Shown piece by piece: positions 8,287-17,375 of a stretch of 64,000 nucleotides of DNA. Under the pieces are notes generated by a model that saw only the letters and a list, made by a program, of their open reading frames with translations, had not been told where the DNA came from and ran no database searches. The stretch is taken from assembly GCA_013285425.1 (NCBI GenBank), contig CP053447.1, forward strand, positions 2,424,001 through 2,488,000, read 5' to 3'. Every line of letters starts with the position of its first letter. Position 1 is the first letter of the stretch. The position numbers were made by a program, and so were the translations under genes. Origin of the DNA: Ignavibacteriota bacterium. GTDB lineage: Bacteria > Bacteroidota > Ignavibacteria > Ignavibacteriales > Ignavibacteriaceae.

Positions 8287-9942
8287 TTACACCTGGTCTT
8301 CATTTGTAAATAAACCAGGACTGCTGTCCTTTTCTGTTTTCTTTGCTTTCTTTTCGGGACCTTTGGGAACAAACTCAGGCTCGTTTTCATTTCTCGGCAT
8401 TGAGATAATATTTAAACTGTAATCTTCCTTACCAAATTCGCATTTGCCAAGCAGCATTTGCGGAATTTTTTTAATTGTAATGTTTGAATATCTGTTTTCG
8501 CAAGGCTTGGAGAATATTTTACAGCAAATAAGCAAGCTTTCATCAGGCTGCATTTCTTCGTGAATCTGATCGAGCTTTTCTACGGTAATAAATTGAGTGG
8601 TGGTGTAAATAAAATCTTTTTCAGATGATTGCCCCTGCTTCCAGTAAACTTCTTCGCTTGGCTGGTATTTGAAGTTATTGTGTTTTGCCATTGCTGCTGC
8701 AAGCATATCGGCATTATATTTTTCTTCAATTATCCAGTTGCCGTGTTTATCCTGCTTAAGCAGACTTGGTGCAAGATAATAGTATTTAAAACCGCCGCCG
8801 CCTTTCCAATTAACTGCTTCAGATATTCCGCCCTGATCTGTTCCATCACATACTTTTTGCAGACGAGGAATACAATGAGTATGGCAATGCTCTCCAAGTT
8901 CAATTCCAATCCATCTGCGGTTCATTTTGTGAGCAACTGCTGCTGTCGTTCCAGATCCTAGGAATGAATCCAAGACCAAATCGCCTTCATTTGAGGCTAA
9001 GGTTATAATTCTATTTATAAGTCTTTCTGGTTTAGGTGTATCAAATACTACATCATCATTAAATACCCTAACTTCTCTTTTTGAATCTTGAGTATGCCCT
9101 ACTTCTTTAAATGTCCACAAAGTCATTGGGGTAACACCCTGTTTAACCTCTGACAGGAATATTTTAGGTGTGGGAACATTATTTCCATCTTTACCAAACC
9201 ATATTCTTTTATCATTGACTAATTCATCAAATCGTTTCTTACTATATCTCCAGCAATAACCTTTGGGAGGCAGAACCTTCCTTCCACTAGGAGTAATAAT
9301 TTCATAAACTTGACTTTCAACAATTGGCCCTACGGATAAATTACCAACTTTCCATAGACCTCTGGGATCATTGTCGGGATTTTTATAATCTTTATTCTGT
9401 GCAATTGTACGTGGTAATTTATTTAACGAAAATCCGACTGAGTTTCTTGCATAAATAAGAATATAATCGTGGCTTCTAGATAAAGTTTTTTTTAGATTTA
9501 TAGGTGCATACGAACGTTGCCAAATAACTTCCTCTATAAAATTAATTCTCCCGAAGATTTCATCACAAAGAACTTTCAGATAATGACTTTCATCTGCGTC
9601 GATGGATATCCAAATACTACCGTCCTCACTTAATAGATTCTTTAATAGTTCAAGCCGAGGTTTCATTAAACTCAACCACAGTGAATGCTCTAATCCATCA
9701 TCATAATGTTCGAATGCATTACCAGTATTGTAAGGTGGGTCAATGTAGATACATTTAATCTTTCCGGTAAAATCCTGTTCAAGAGCTTTAAGAGCTAAAA
9801 GGTTATCGCCGTAGATAAGCATATTTTCAGTGTTCTTATCACCGTAAGATTTTTCGGGGTCTTCGATTAAAATACGCGGCTCAAGCTTTGGCTGCTCATT
9901 TTTTCCAATCCAGGTAAGTTCAAGTTTGGGTTTGGTGTTCAA
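8287..9942 (-). CDS. Type III restriction-modification DNA methyltransferase (Mod)
   Basis: A 551-residue site-specific DNA methyltransferase. Motif IV DPPY lies at residues 68-71 and the AdoMet-binding motif I DSFLGSGTT at 325-333. The target-recognition region lies between them, which is the beta-class order typical of type III Mod. DPPY predicts N6-adenine methylation. The start codon is TTG at 9942; no in-frame ATG would keep the conserved N-terminus. A charged, low-complexity C-terminal tail (about the last 40 residues) follows the catalytic part. No simple-sequence tract suggesting phase variation is seen. The recognition sequence cannot be deduced. Confidence 0.93.
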   Translation of the reverse strand: MNTKPKLELTWIGKNEQPKLEPRILIEDPEKSYGDKNTENMLIYGDNLLALKALEQDFTGKIKCIYIDPPYNTGNAFEHYDDGLEHSLWLSLMKPRLELLKNLLSEDGSIWISIDADESHYLKVLCDEIFGRINFIEEVIWQRSYAPINLKKTLSRSHDYILIYARNSVGFSLNKLPRTIAQNKDYKNPDNDPRGLWKVGNLSVGPIVESQVYEIITPSGRKVLPPKGYCWRYSKKRFDELVNDKRIWFGKDGNNVPTPKIFLSEVKQGVTPMTLWTFKEVGHTQDSKREVRVFNDDVVFDTPKPERLINRIITLASNEGDLVLDSFLGSGTTAAVAHKMNRRWIGIELGEHCHTHCIPRLQKVCDGTDQGGISEAVNWKGGGGFKYYYLAPSLLKQDKHGNWIIEEKYNADMLAAAMAKHNNFKYQPSEEVYWKQGQSSEKDFIYTTTQFITVEKLDQIHEEMQPDESLLICCKIFSKPCENRYSNITIKKIPQMLLGKCEFGKEDYSLNIISMPRNENEPEFVPKGPEKKAKKTEKDSSPGLFTNEDQV

Positions 9943-9956
9943 TCTCTATTTCCTTT

Positions 9957-12299
9957 TTATTTTGGTTCTTTCAATGGATGCAATCTTTTTGTTTTACATT
10001 TACATTCAAAGTAAGAACCTGATTTATCTCGACCTGGTATCTCAAAACATTTTTCACAAATCATTGTTTCTGCAAAATTAACCACTGTCTCACCAAATTC
10101 CTTTATCTCTTTATCAGTTAATTCCATACCCAACTGATTATAATGCGCCCCCACTACATTTCTAATCCAACTTTTGCTATCAAGTTTATCCAGGATTGGC
10201 TTTAGCAATAACTCCTTATTTGGCGATCCAATAATTATTTCTTCAATTTTTAATGCCCCAGAAAGTTTTTTTGTCAATCCAACATACAAATCTGCTATAG
10301 TATATGGCGGATGAGATCGTCTTGGTAATTTACACTGATAAGTGAACGTCAAATGATCAAGCAATGATTCCAATAATACTCCACCTTTTGAGGCAGCAAT
10401 TTGTCTATCAAATCCCATGTCGACTAAATATTTTTTTAAGTCTGTCAAATAGTTTTCAGTATTTTCTCCATACATCCCTTTATCAATATCCCAATTTCTG
10501 AGTTCCTTAATGGATACGTTTCCAACTGCACCACGTGCATATCGATATCTTTCTCTTAGTGGACGGTAATGAGTTGTGAGAATTATCTGCTCAAATTCAT
10601 CACCTAAATCTGAAAGCAATTTCATAAATCTTTCAAGATGTTCGACATCAACAGATGTTAGTATGTCATCAAAAACCAGTATGGTCCCATCTCTATTGTA
10701 ATGTTTGGCTAGTGCAATAAACACACAGACACCGAGAGTATCAAGATGTGATTCGCTATAATATGCAGCAGGTGGTATGTCATCTACTGAATGAAATTTT
10801 GCAAGAATATCAAGTGAACTTATTCCTCCAGATTTCATAAAGCATTTAATTTTACCAATCCCTTCATCAGGATGCATTTTTTGATAATATTCATCAATTG
10901 TGTTTGAAATATCGGCCAGCACGGAATCCAAAAAGTCTTTCCTTGTTTTTTCAACAATAGAATGTAAATCAGTAAGTTTCTTTAATTTCTTTTCGCTTTC
11001 AGATGCTATTATTTTTTTTTCGTTACGGGTTTCAAGGTTTGTTTTTATTGCGGTAATTTGTCTTAAGGTTTCTCTAGAAGAATCAAGCTCTTTCTCGATT
11101 TCCTTTTTGGCGGTGCTAAGCTCTTTATATAATTTTATTGAGCTATCGTAATATTTTTCATTATATGATTCCGATTTTTCTAATAAATCCTTGTTTTTAC
11201 CCCAGTCTATTTTCATTGACTTAATTTCGCCCAATGAAGTATCCTTGCAAAAATTAAATAAACTAAAAGCATCATTTTGAACCGATATTTTTTTACTTTC
11301 GAGGACAGCCACTTCCCTTTTATATTTTGCTTCGGCATCATCTAATGATTTCTTTAACTCAATAGGCTTCTTAAAATCTGTTAATCGTTTATCAATATCA
11401 GAAATTAGTTCTTTCGGTATAATAAGCTGTTTGCAAACTGGACATTCTCTTATGCTTTTAGTTTTCTCGATATAGGATTTAGCCGATTGTAAAGTCTTAA
11501 TTAGCTCTTCAGCATTGTCTACTGAATCTTTTTTTGCCTTTTCATATTCTTTAGTTTTTTCTTCAACTGAAGATTTTAATTTTACGACTTCTTCTGATTT
11601 TTTATCTACATCATTTATGGATTGCTCTAATTTCTCAAAGTATCGGATAATTTTTTCTGCATCCTTGACGTATTTATCAAGTTCTTTTGTGCTTAACTTC
11701 GCCTTACTTTCCGCCCAAGTTAGGTAGTCCTTACCTGATCTTCCCTCTTGTTCCCACAATCTCTTCAGTTGATCGTCAGATTGAGTAAATAATTTTGAAG
11801 CATCATTATAATTTAACTTAACTGAATCTTTTGCTCTGCGAAGTGAATCTTCATTTTTTTGGCAGTTAGTTACATCAATAAATTTCTTTATTTCATTAAA
11901 TTTTTCTTTTGGTTCCGCATTTATCACATTTAATATTTGACTTCTTCTCAAAATTTCAAATGATGGGACTTTATTTTTTTTATCGATAACCTTATCACCA
12001 GATTTTGTTATGCGTCCTATGTTAATCAGTCCAGCAACATCTATTTCAACTTTGAGTTTGTCTGGAGAACTCAAAATAGAATGTAAATATTTATGTTTAG
12101 AGTGACCAATTTTTTTGTCTTCGAGCGAACCCAGATTTTCATTAAAAATAAAATCTATTGAGTCGACAATAGTAGATTTACCGCTACCATTTTCGCCAAA
12201 AATTAAAGTAATCGGTTTATCTGTATCGAATTCAAAGGTAAATGGTTGGGTTGCCCCCTTAAAAGATTCTAGTTTTATGGATTTAATTCGCTTTGTCAT
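9957..12299 (-). CDS. SMC/Rad50-like ATPase with zinc hook and C-terminal HEPN-like RNase motif
   Basis: A 780-residue protein with a split ABC-type ATPase: Walker A GENGSGKST at 35-43, signature-like SESHLDTLG at about 516-524, Walker B LVFDD at 541-545 and H-loop TTH at 575-577. Between the halves is a long charged coiled coil broken by CPVC at 286-289, a Rad50-type zinc hook. The last 160 residues are separate: they contain RNVVGAH (Arg713 to His719), matching the R-N-x(4)-H pattern of HEPN ribonucleases, and then a likely zinc ribbon with Cys748, 751, 766 and 768. The layout recalls the anticodon nuclease RloC, which was found linked to restriction genes, but I do not see the RloC/PrrC nuclease signature, so only architecture is shared. 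A plausible role is sensing DNA damage or restriction failure and then cutting RNA. Confidence 0.82.
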   Translation of the reverse strand: MTKRIKSIKLESFKGATQPFTFEFDTDKPITLIFGENGSGKSTIVDSIDFIFNENLGSLEDKKIGHSKHKYLHSILSSPDKLKVEIDVAGLINIGRITKSGDKVIDKKNKVPSFEILRRSQILNVINAEPKEKFNEIKKFIDVTNCQKNEDSLRRAKDSVKLNYNDASKLFTQSDDQLKRLWEQEGRSGKDYLTWAESKAKLSTKELDKYVKDAEKIIRYFEKLEQSINDVDKKSEEVVKLKSSVEEKTKEYEKAKKDSVDNAEELIKTLQSAKSYIEKTKSIRECPVCKQLIIPKELISDIDKRLTDFKKPIELKKSLDDAEAKYKREVAVLESKKISVQNDAFSLFNFCKDTSLGEIKSMKIDWGKNKDLLEKSESYNEKYYDSSIKLYKELSTAKKEIEKELDSSRETLRQITAIKTNLETRNEKKIIASESEKKLKKLTDLHSIVEKTRKDFLDSVLADISNTIDEYYQKMHPDEGIGKIKCFMKSGGISSLDILAKFHSVDDIPPAAYYSESHLDTLGVCVFIALAKHYNRDGTILVFDDILTSVDVEHLERFMKLLSDLGDEFEQIILTTHYRPLRERYRYARGAVGNVSIKELRNWDIDKGMYGENTENYLTDLKKYLVDMGFDRQIAASKGGVLLESLLDHLTFTYQCKLPRRSHPPYTIADLYVGLTKKLSGALKIEEIIIGSPNKELLLKPILDKLDSKSWIRNVVGAHYNQLGMELTDKEIKEFGETVVNFAETMICEKCFEIPGRDKSGSYFECKCKTKRLHPLKEPK

Positions 12300-12474
12300 T
12301 TATCTTCTCCTTTGCTGGGACTTCTTCAACAAATAATTCCCAATCTTCAGCAGATAAATTACCTAGTAAAAATCCTTTCTTCAGCTTTTCAGAAAATCTT
12401 TTATCAACAAGTTTTGATTTTTCGATTTTTTCAATAAGAAGCTTACTTAATGCTTCATCTGGTTTATCTTTCAT
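12283..12474 (-). CDS. Small charged protein upstream of the SMC-like ATPase
   Basis: A 63-residue, lysine/glutamate-rich protein with no membrane segment and no family I recognise. The frame has an ATG at 12474 and overlaps the ATPase start by 17 bases, so the two are probably co-translated. That coupling and the operon position make a real gene likely. A small obligate partner or inhibitor of the ATPase is the natural guess, as in other defence operons where a short protein precedes the effector; this is inference only. Confidence 0.65.
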   Translation of the reverse strand: MKDKPDEALSKLLIEKIEKSKLVDKRFSEKLKKGFLLGNLSAEDWELFVEEVPAKEKINDKAN

Positions 12475-12526
12475 TTTTTTACCTCATTTTATTTTAGTAA
12501 AAAACTTAGAGTTCAAAAATTATAAA

Positions 12527-14215
12527 TTAGATTTCTTCAATGTTATCATCATCTGAAGCTTGATTAAGTTCCTCCCCTAAAAGTTTAATAGCCGAATCTT
12601 TTGGTAATTCTTGAACATCCCGAAGTTTTCTTTCGATTGCTCTGGATCTCACTCCAGCCTGATCAATTACATTACTAGCTTCCTGCAATTTTTTATGAGT
12701 CCTTTTTAGTATTTCACCAAAATTGCCAAATTCTGTTTTGACTGCTCCCAATATCTCCCATACTTCACTTGATCTTTTTTCAATTGCGAGGGTTCTGAAT
12801 CCCATTTGTAAACTACTTAAGAAAGCAGCCAAGGTAGTAGGTCCAGTAATAGTAACTCTGAATTCTCGTTGAATTGATTCGAAGAGTCCAACATTTCTCA
12901 GAACTTCAGCATATAATCCTTCGAAGGGTAAAAACATAATTGCGAAATCAGTAGTGTTCGGTGGGTCGATGTATTTATCTCTAATATCCTTCGCCAAGGA
13001 TTTGATATTATTTGCAAGAACTTTGCTCCATTCATCAATTTTAGTCAGATCTCCAGTTTCGTATGCGTTCATTAAGGCTTGATAATCTTCAGTGGGGAAT
13101 TTGGAATCAATTGGAAGCCAAACCGCTTTATCTTTATCAGCTCTACCAGGAAGCTTTACAGCGAATTCAACAATTGTGTTGCTTCCTTCCTTAGTCTTCT
13201 TATTTTTCGCGTATTGATCGGGTGATAATAATTGCTCTAAAAGATTTTCAAGCTGATACTCACCCAAGATACCTCTGGCCTTCACATTTGATAATACTTT
13301 TTTGAGATCGCCAACTCCTGTTGCTAATGATTGCATTTCACCTAAACCTTTGTGCACCTGCTCTAATCTATCACTAACTAACTTAAACGATTCACCAAGC
13401 CTTTTTTCCAAAGTGGATTGTAATTTCTCATCAACAGTGGCACGCATTTCATCTAATTTCTTGGAATTGTCTTCCTGCAATGATTTTAATTTTTCTTCGA
13501 CTGTTGACCGAATTTTATCTAATTTTAGCTCAATAGTTCCGTTTAATTCCTTCTGCTCCTTAAGTTGTTCATCAAATTTTTCTTTAATACCTAAGTTAAG
13601 TTCTTTAGTATCGTTTGAGGATTGTTCTTCAAAAGATTTAAGTGATTTACTTAATTCATCTCTACTTTCTTTTGAATTTTGTATTAACTGTTCTTGTAAA
13701 TTTTTAAGTTTACCATCAACATTAGAATTGATTTTTTCGGCAGTGTTCCTAATATCTGTCAAAATATTTTTAAGCTCTTCTTTGAATTCTTTATAAGCAT
13801 TATCTGTTTCTTGTTGAAAGTTCTTTAGGTTTTGATCATTGGCTGAAGTTAATTTATCAAGACGGTCTTCATTAGACTTAGTTAAATTCTGTATTTGAGT
13901 TGAGAAACCTTCGAACTGATTTTTTTGAGCAGTCGCTATTTCACCAATTCTAGAAGAAATTGTATCTCCAAAGTTTTTAACTATTGTACTAAGCTCTTCG
14001 CGTTGTTCTTTGTTCAATTTATAATTTTCTTCCCTGCTTCTGGAAAGCTCAGACTTCATAGAATCTTCCACTCTTCGAATAGATTTATCAATGAGTTCAA
14101 AATTACTTTTTATAGTATCAGTCGAAGTATCTGAAGATGTTTTTCTATTCAATAAACTGATCAATATATTAACTATAATTAGAATTGCTATTACAATTAA
14201 GGATATTTCTATCAT
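12527..14215 (-). CDS. RmuC-family protein (defence-island copy)
   Basis: A 562-residue protein with one N-terminal transmembrane helix (about residues 4-20), a very long coiled coil to about residue 300 with repeated K-x-LQE and ELSKS-like heptads, and a C-terminal RmuC domain (ILGEYQLENLLEQLL, then LPIDSKFPTEDYQALM and DFAIMFLPFEGLYAEV). RmuC proteins belong to the restriction-endonuclease-like fold and are linked to limiting DNA rearrangement. The conserved DSKFP core is present. A second, shorter RmuC is encoded at 46527-47885; this copy has the longer coiled coil and sits inside the restriction operon, 18 bases after the helicase gene, so it may be specialised for the defence system. Confidence 0.9.
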   Translation of the reverse strand: MIEISLIVIAILIIVNILISLLNRKTSSDTSTDTIKSNFELIDKSIRRVEDSMKSELSRSREENYKLNKEQREELSTIVKNFGDTISSRIGEIATAQKNQFEGFSTQIQNLTKSNEDRLDKLTSANDQNLKNFQQETDNAYKEFKEELKNILTDIRNTAEKINSNVDGKLKNLQEQLIQNSKESRDELSKSLKSFEEQSSNDTKELNLGIKEKFDEQLKEQKELNGTIELKLDKIRSTVEEKLKSLQEDNSKKLDEMRATVDEKLQSTLEKRLGESFKLVSDRLEQVHKGLGEMQSLATGVGDLKKVLSNVKARGILGEYQLENLLEQLLSPDQYAKNKKTKEGSNTIVEFAVKLPGRADKDKAVWLPIDSKFPTEDYQALMNAYETGDLTKIDEWSKVLANNIKSLAKDIRDKYIDPPNTTDFAIMFLPFEGLYAEVLRNVGLFESIQREFRVTITGPTTLAAFLSSLQMGFRTLAIEKRSSEVWEILGAVKTEFGNFGEILKRTHKKLQEASNVIDQAGVRSRAIERKLRDVQELPKDSAIKLLGEELNQASDDDNIEEI

Positions 14216-14233
14216 AACACTGCCTCTATCTGT

Positions 14234-17101
14234 TTATGTAATTAACCATTTTATTAAAAACAATTGATCTAAAACAGTATTCTGTTTCAATCTCTTTTCA
14301 ATATCACTTATCAAATTCTCCTTTGCATTATCAATTTCATCCTGAGATTTGAATAGTTCCAAACGTAATTCATTTCTCTTTTTCTCCATTTCTTTTATCT
14401 CTCTTTGCATCGCTACCTTCTCTTCAAGATTCAGAATCTTTTTTGCTTCAGATTTACAGAGTTTTATTTCCTTATCCAGATCCTTTAACTCAATCTCCAG
14501 ACTGTTCTTTTTATCCTCAGCCCAGTTATCAAGCTTTTCTATTTCCCGATCAAAAAAATCAGAGTTCCTCTCCGAATTGGTTTGAATAATATTCATTTTT
14601 AATTTCTCTCTGATTTGATTTATTGTCCGCAGAACTTCCTGAGATTCATAAACCGGCGATTGAACAATTTGTGCCGGCAGAGTGAACATTCTGGCAGCAG
14701 CTTCCGGATCTAATTCAATTCCATCATCAGTAATTCCGGCAAATAACAAATGCTCTTCTGTTTCAAATGAAGTTATTGATAAAAGCGAAAGTGATAACCA
14801 TCCTGATTTACCGATTAATGGTTCTACTATTGTAATTTTTCTATCAGGAACTCCGGAATAATCAAATGTAATTTCTGCATTATCAGTTTGGTTTTGTTTG
14901 CATTCATTTATTATTCTTTGAGCTAGAGGATGACCAATCCTATAAACATTTGCATCATTTATATCTTTTCCGATTTTATAGGGTCCAGGATGAATTAACT
15001 CTTCGGGGAAAGGATTATTCTTCAGATAAAAAGAATATTCTTTATTATCAAAGTGAGCATAATCCGCAAGAAAATATCTGCTCAGATCCCACAACCATTC
15101 TTCGTATTTGGAAAGATATTCCCGGCTTGCTTTAAGATTTACTTTTAATTTTTCAGTTACCTCCTGATCAAAGTTTTCAAGAAGCTGCTGTCTGGTTTTA
15201 TTCAAAGTTTCATCTATCTGGGTTTCAAATGATTTTTGCAATTCATCAAAAGCAATTTGTATTTCTGCTTCAGTCCGGCAATTCTGATAAATGCTTGCAA
15301 TACGCTTTTCAAAATCTACTCCGGATTCAATTACACCAAGCACTTCATCACTTGCACCGAAAACACCTTCAAATAATTTGAACTTCTCCGATAGAAGTTG
15401 ATAGACTCTTTGATCGGCAGCATTACTTTTATTCAGGAAGTTCACAACCACAACATCATACTTTTGCCCGTATCTATGACATCTACCTATTCGTTGTTCA
15501 ATTCTTTGAGGATTCCATGGCAGATCATAATTTACTACAAGCGAACAAAACTGAAGATTAACACCTTCAGCCGCGGCTTCAGTTGCAATCATAATTTCAG
15601 CTTCATCTCTGAAGTAATCAATTATTGCAGCCCTGATATCTGCGCTTTTAGAACCGGAAACTCTGTCGGTTCCCTTATACTTTGTAATCCACTGATTATA
15701 AATCTCTTTAGATTTTTGATCATTATTAGAACCATTGAACAAAACAATTTTCCCGGCAAACTCAGTCTGCTCAAGCAGTTCAAATAAATATTTTTGAGTT
15801 CTGGTGGACTCAGTAAAAATAATAGCTTTACGATTGGCACCTAATTTCTCAGCCTCAGTAAAACCGCGCTTTAGTGCTGTTAATAAAACTTCGCCTTTTG
15901 AATTCTTCTTAATTGAATAAGCGAGATTAAAAAAATCTTTTAGTTTGCCTGATTCTAATCTTATCTCTTCAATTTCGTTTGGAGAATAAGTTTTATCATC
16001 TTCATTTTCTTCATCTTCTATCCATTCATCTTTTAATTCATCAAATTCCTCAAAGTTATCAGCGATGGATTCTTCAAGCTGATTGTTTTCAGTGGATTTT
16101 TCTGTAATAATGTTATCAAGCTTATCTGCTAATGCTTCTAATGTTCCGGATATTGCATAGGTAGATGAAGCAAGCAGCCTGCGTAAAATTAAAGTCATCA
16201 ATGACCTTTGGCTTGGCGGCAATGCAAACAACTTTTCATTCTGTAAGTAATCAGATACGAGTTCATAAAGTTTTTGTTCTTCGGGTGTTGGATAAAATTC
16301 CTGAGTTATCGGAATACGGTTCGTATATCTAACATATTCAAGAACTTGCCTTCGAAGAGTCCGGATGCAAACCGGTTTTAATCTGGATTTAAGTTCATCA
16401 TAAACAGAATCATCATTCAATCGCAGATATTGATTCTTATAACTTTTCAAATCACCAAAAGAATATTCATCAATTATACTAACAAGTCCATATAACTCTA
16501 ATAAGGAATTTTGAAGCGGAGTTGCAGTTAAAAGTATTTTTGGACGATCAGCTACAGATGATTTAATTGAATTAGCAATTTTGTTTGAAGGTTTATAAAC
16601 ATTTCGCAAACGATGAGCTTCATCTATTACTACCAAATTCCACTTTGTAAGTTTTACATAAGTTTCTTGTTTCCGAGCAAACTGATATGAACAAATAATT
16701 ATTCCACTCTGATCAAAGGGATTTAACTTACCTTCTTTAATAAAATTATTAAAGGATTTTGATTCCAGTATGATTGACGGAAGGAAAAATTTATCTTGTA
16801 ATTCCTGGTTCCATTGTTTACGCAGATTTGAAGGCACAATAATTAAAATTTTTCTTCTCTTCTCAGCCCATTTTTGAGCAATTACTAATCCGGCTTCAAT
16901 TGTTTTTCCTAATCCAACTTCGTCAGCAAGAATAGCCCCATTAGAAAGCGGTGATCTGAAAGCAAACAAAGCGGCTTCCACCTGATGTGGATTTAAGTCA
17001 ACTTGCGCATCAAGCAGAGTAGAAGTAAACTTCTGAATATTATCTGAAGATATTTTTTTCGTAAGCTCGAAAGCAAAATATTTTGCGTGGTAAGGAGTCA
17101 A
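14234..17101 (-). CDS. SNF2/RapA-type DEAD-box helicase of the defence operon
   Basis: A 955-residue Swi2/Snf2-like ATPase, the first gene of the operon. Motifs include Walker A DEVGLGKT (60-67), DEAH (160-163), LTATPLQN, and the C-terminal QRIGRCHRYGQ arginine-finger motif. A glutamate-rich linker at about 350-400 separates the two RecA lobes, and a C-terminal coiled coil covers the last 120 residues. Proteins with this DEVGLGKT start are common neighbours of restriction-modification genes and are thought to translocate on duplex DNA or remodel protein-DNA complexes. No nuclease domain is visible, so cutting probably depends on the other subunits. Confidence 0.9.
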   Translation of the reverse strand: MTPYHAKYFAFELTKKISSDNIQKFTSTLLDAQVDLNPHQVEAALFAFRSPLSNGAILADEVGLGKTIEAGLVIAQKWAEKRRKILIIVPSNLRKQWNQELQDKFFLPSIILESKSFNNFIKEGKLNPFDQSGIIICSYQFARKQETYVKLTKWNLVVIDEAHRLRNVYKPSNKIANSIKSSVADRPKILLTATPLQNSLLELYGLVSIIDEYSFGDLKSYKNQYLRLNDDSVYDELKSRLKPVCIRTLRRQVLEYVRYTNRIPITQEFYPTPEEQKLYELVSDYLQNEKLFALPPSQRSLMTLILRRLLASSTYAISGTLEALADKLDNIITEKSTENNQLEESIADNFEEFDELKDEWIEDEENEDDKTYSPNEIEEIRLESGKLKDFFNLAYSIKKNSKGEVLLTALKRGFTEAEKLGANRKAIIFTESTRTQKYLFELLEQTEFAGKIVLFNGSNNDQKSKEIYNQWITKYKGTDRVSGSKSADIRAAIIDYFRDEAEIMIATEAAAEGVNLQFCSLVVNYDLPWNPQRIEQRIGRCHRYGQKYDVVVVNFLNKSNAADQRVYQLLSEKFKLFEGVFGASDEVLGVIESGVDFEKRIASIYQNCRTEAEIQIAFDELQKSFETQIDETLNKTRQQLLENFDQEVTEKLKVNLKASREYLSKYEEWLWDLSRYFLADYAHFDNKEYSFYLKNNPFPEELIHPGPYKIGKDINDANVYRIGHPLAQRIINECKQNQTDNAEITFDYSGVPDRKITIVEPLIGKSGWLSLSLLSITSFETEEHLLFAGITDDGIELDPEAAARMFTLPAQIVQSPVYESQEVLRTINQIREKLKMNIIQTNSERNSDFFDREIEKLDNWAEDKKNSLEIELKDLDKEIKLCKSEAKKILNLEEKVAMQREIKEMEKKRNELRLELFKSQDEIDNAKENLISDIEKRLKQNTVLDQLFLIKWLIT

Positions 17102-17375
17102 ATTTAAAAGCTTTCCATTTAATCTAAATTTGTTTCGCCCGCCAACTCATCACCCCCAAAATCTAATTAGGGAAACTGAAGGGAGTGTAATTTCATCACA
17201 ATCTTCAACGTCTTTTTATTGGTGCTTATTCTGATTATAAATTACATTTTAAAATAAAAAAAGTAATCGGATAAGTCTAACGTTTTTTAATAAATATTTT
17301 TTTATCGGTGCTAAAAACATTTTTTACACTTAATTTTACAGTGAACTTCAATTCTTTTAAAACTTAGGATTTATT

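Noticed and set aside
9957..12299. Firm assignment of the ATPase as RloC anticodon nuclease
   Set aside because: The architecture agrees, but the RloC/PrrC catalytic signature was not recognised, so only a HEPN-like motif is claimed.
13302..13796. 164-residue plus-strand open frame
   Set aside because: It lies antisense to rmuC (12527-14215), is made largely of Ser, Phe and Leu, and mirrors the coiled-coil codons. A shadow frame.
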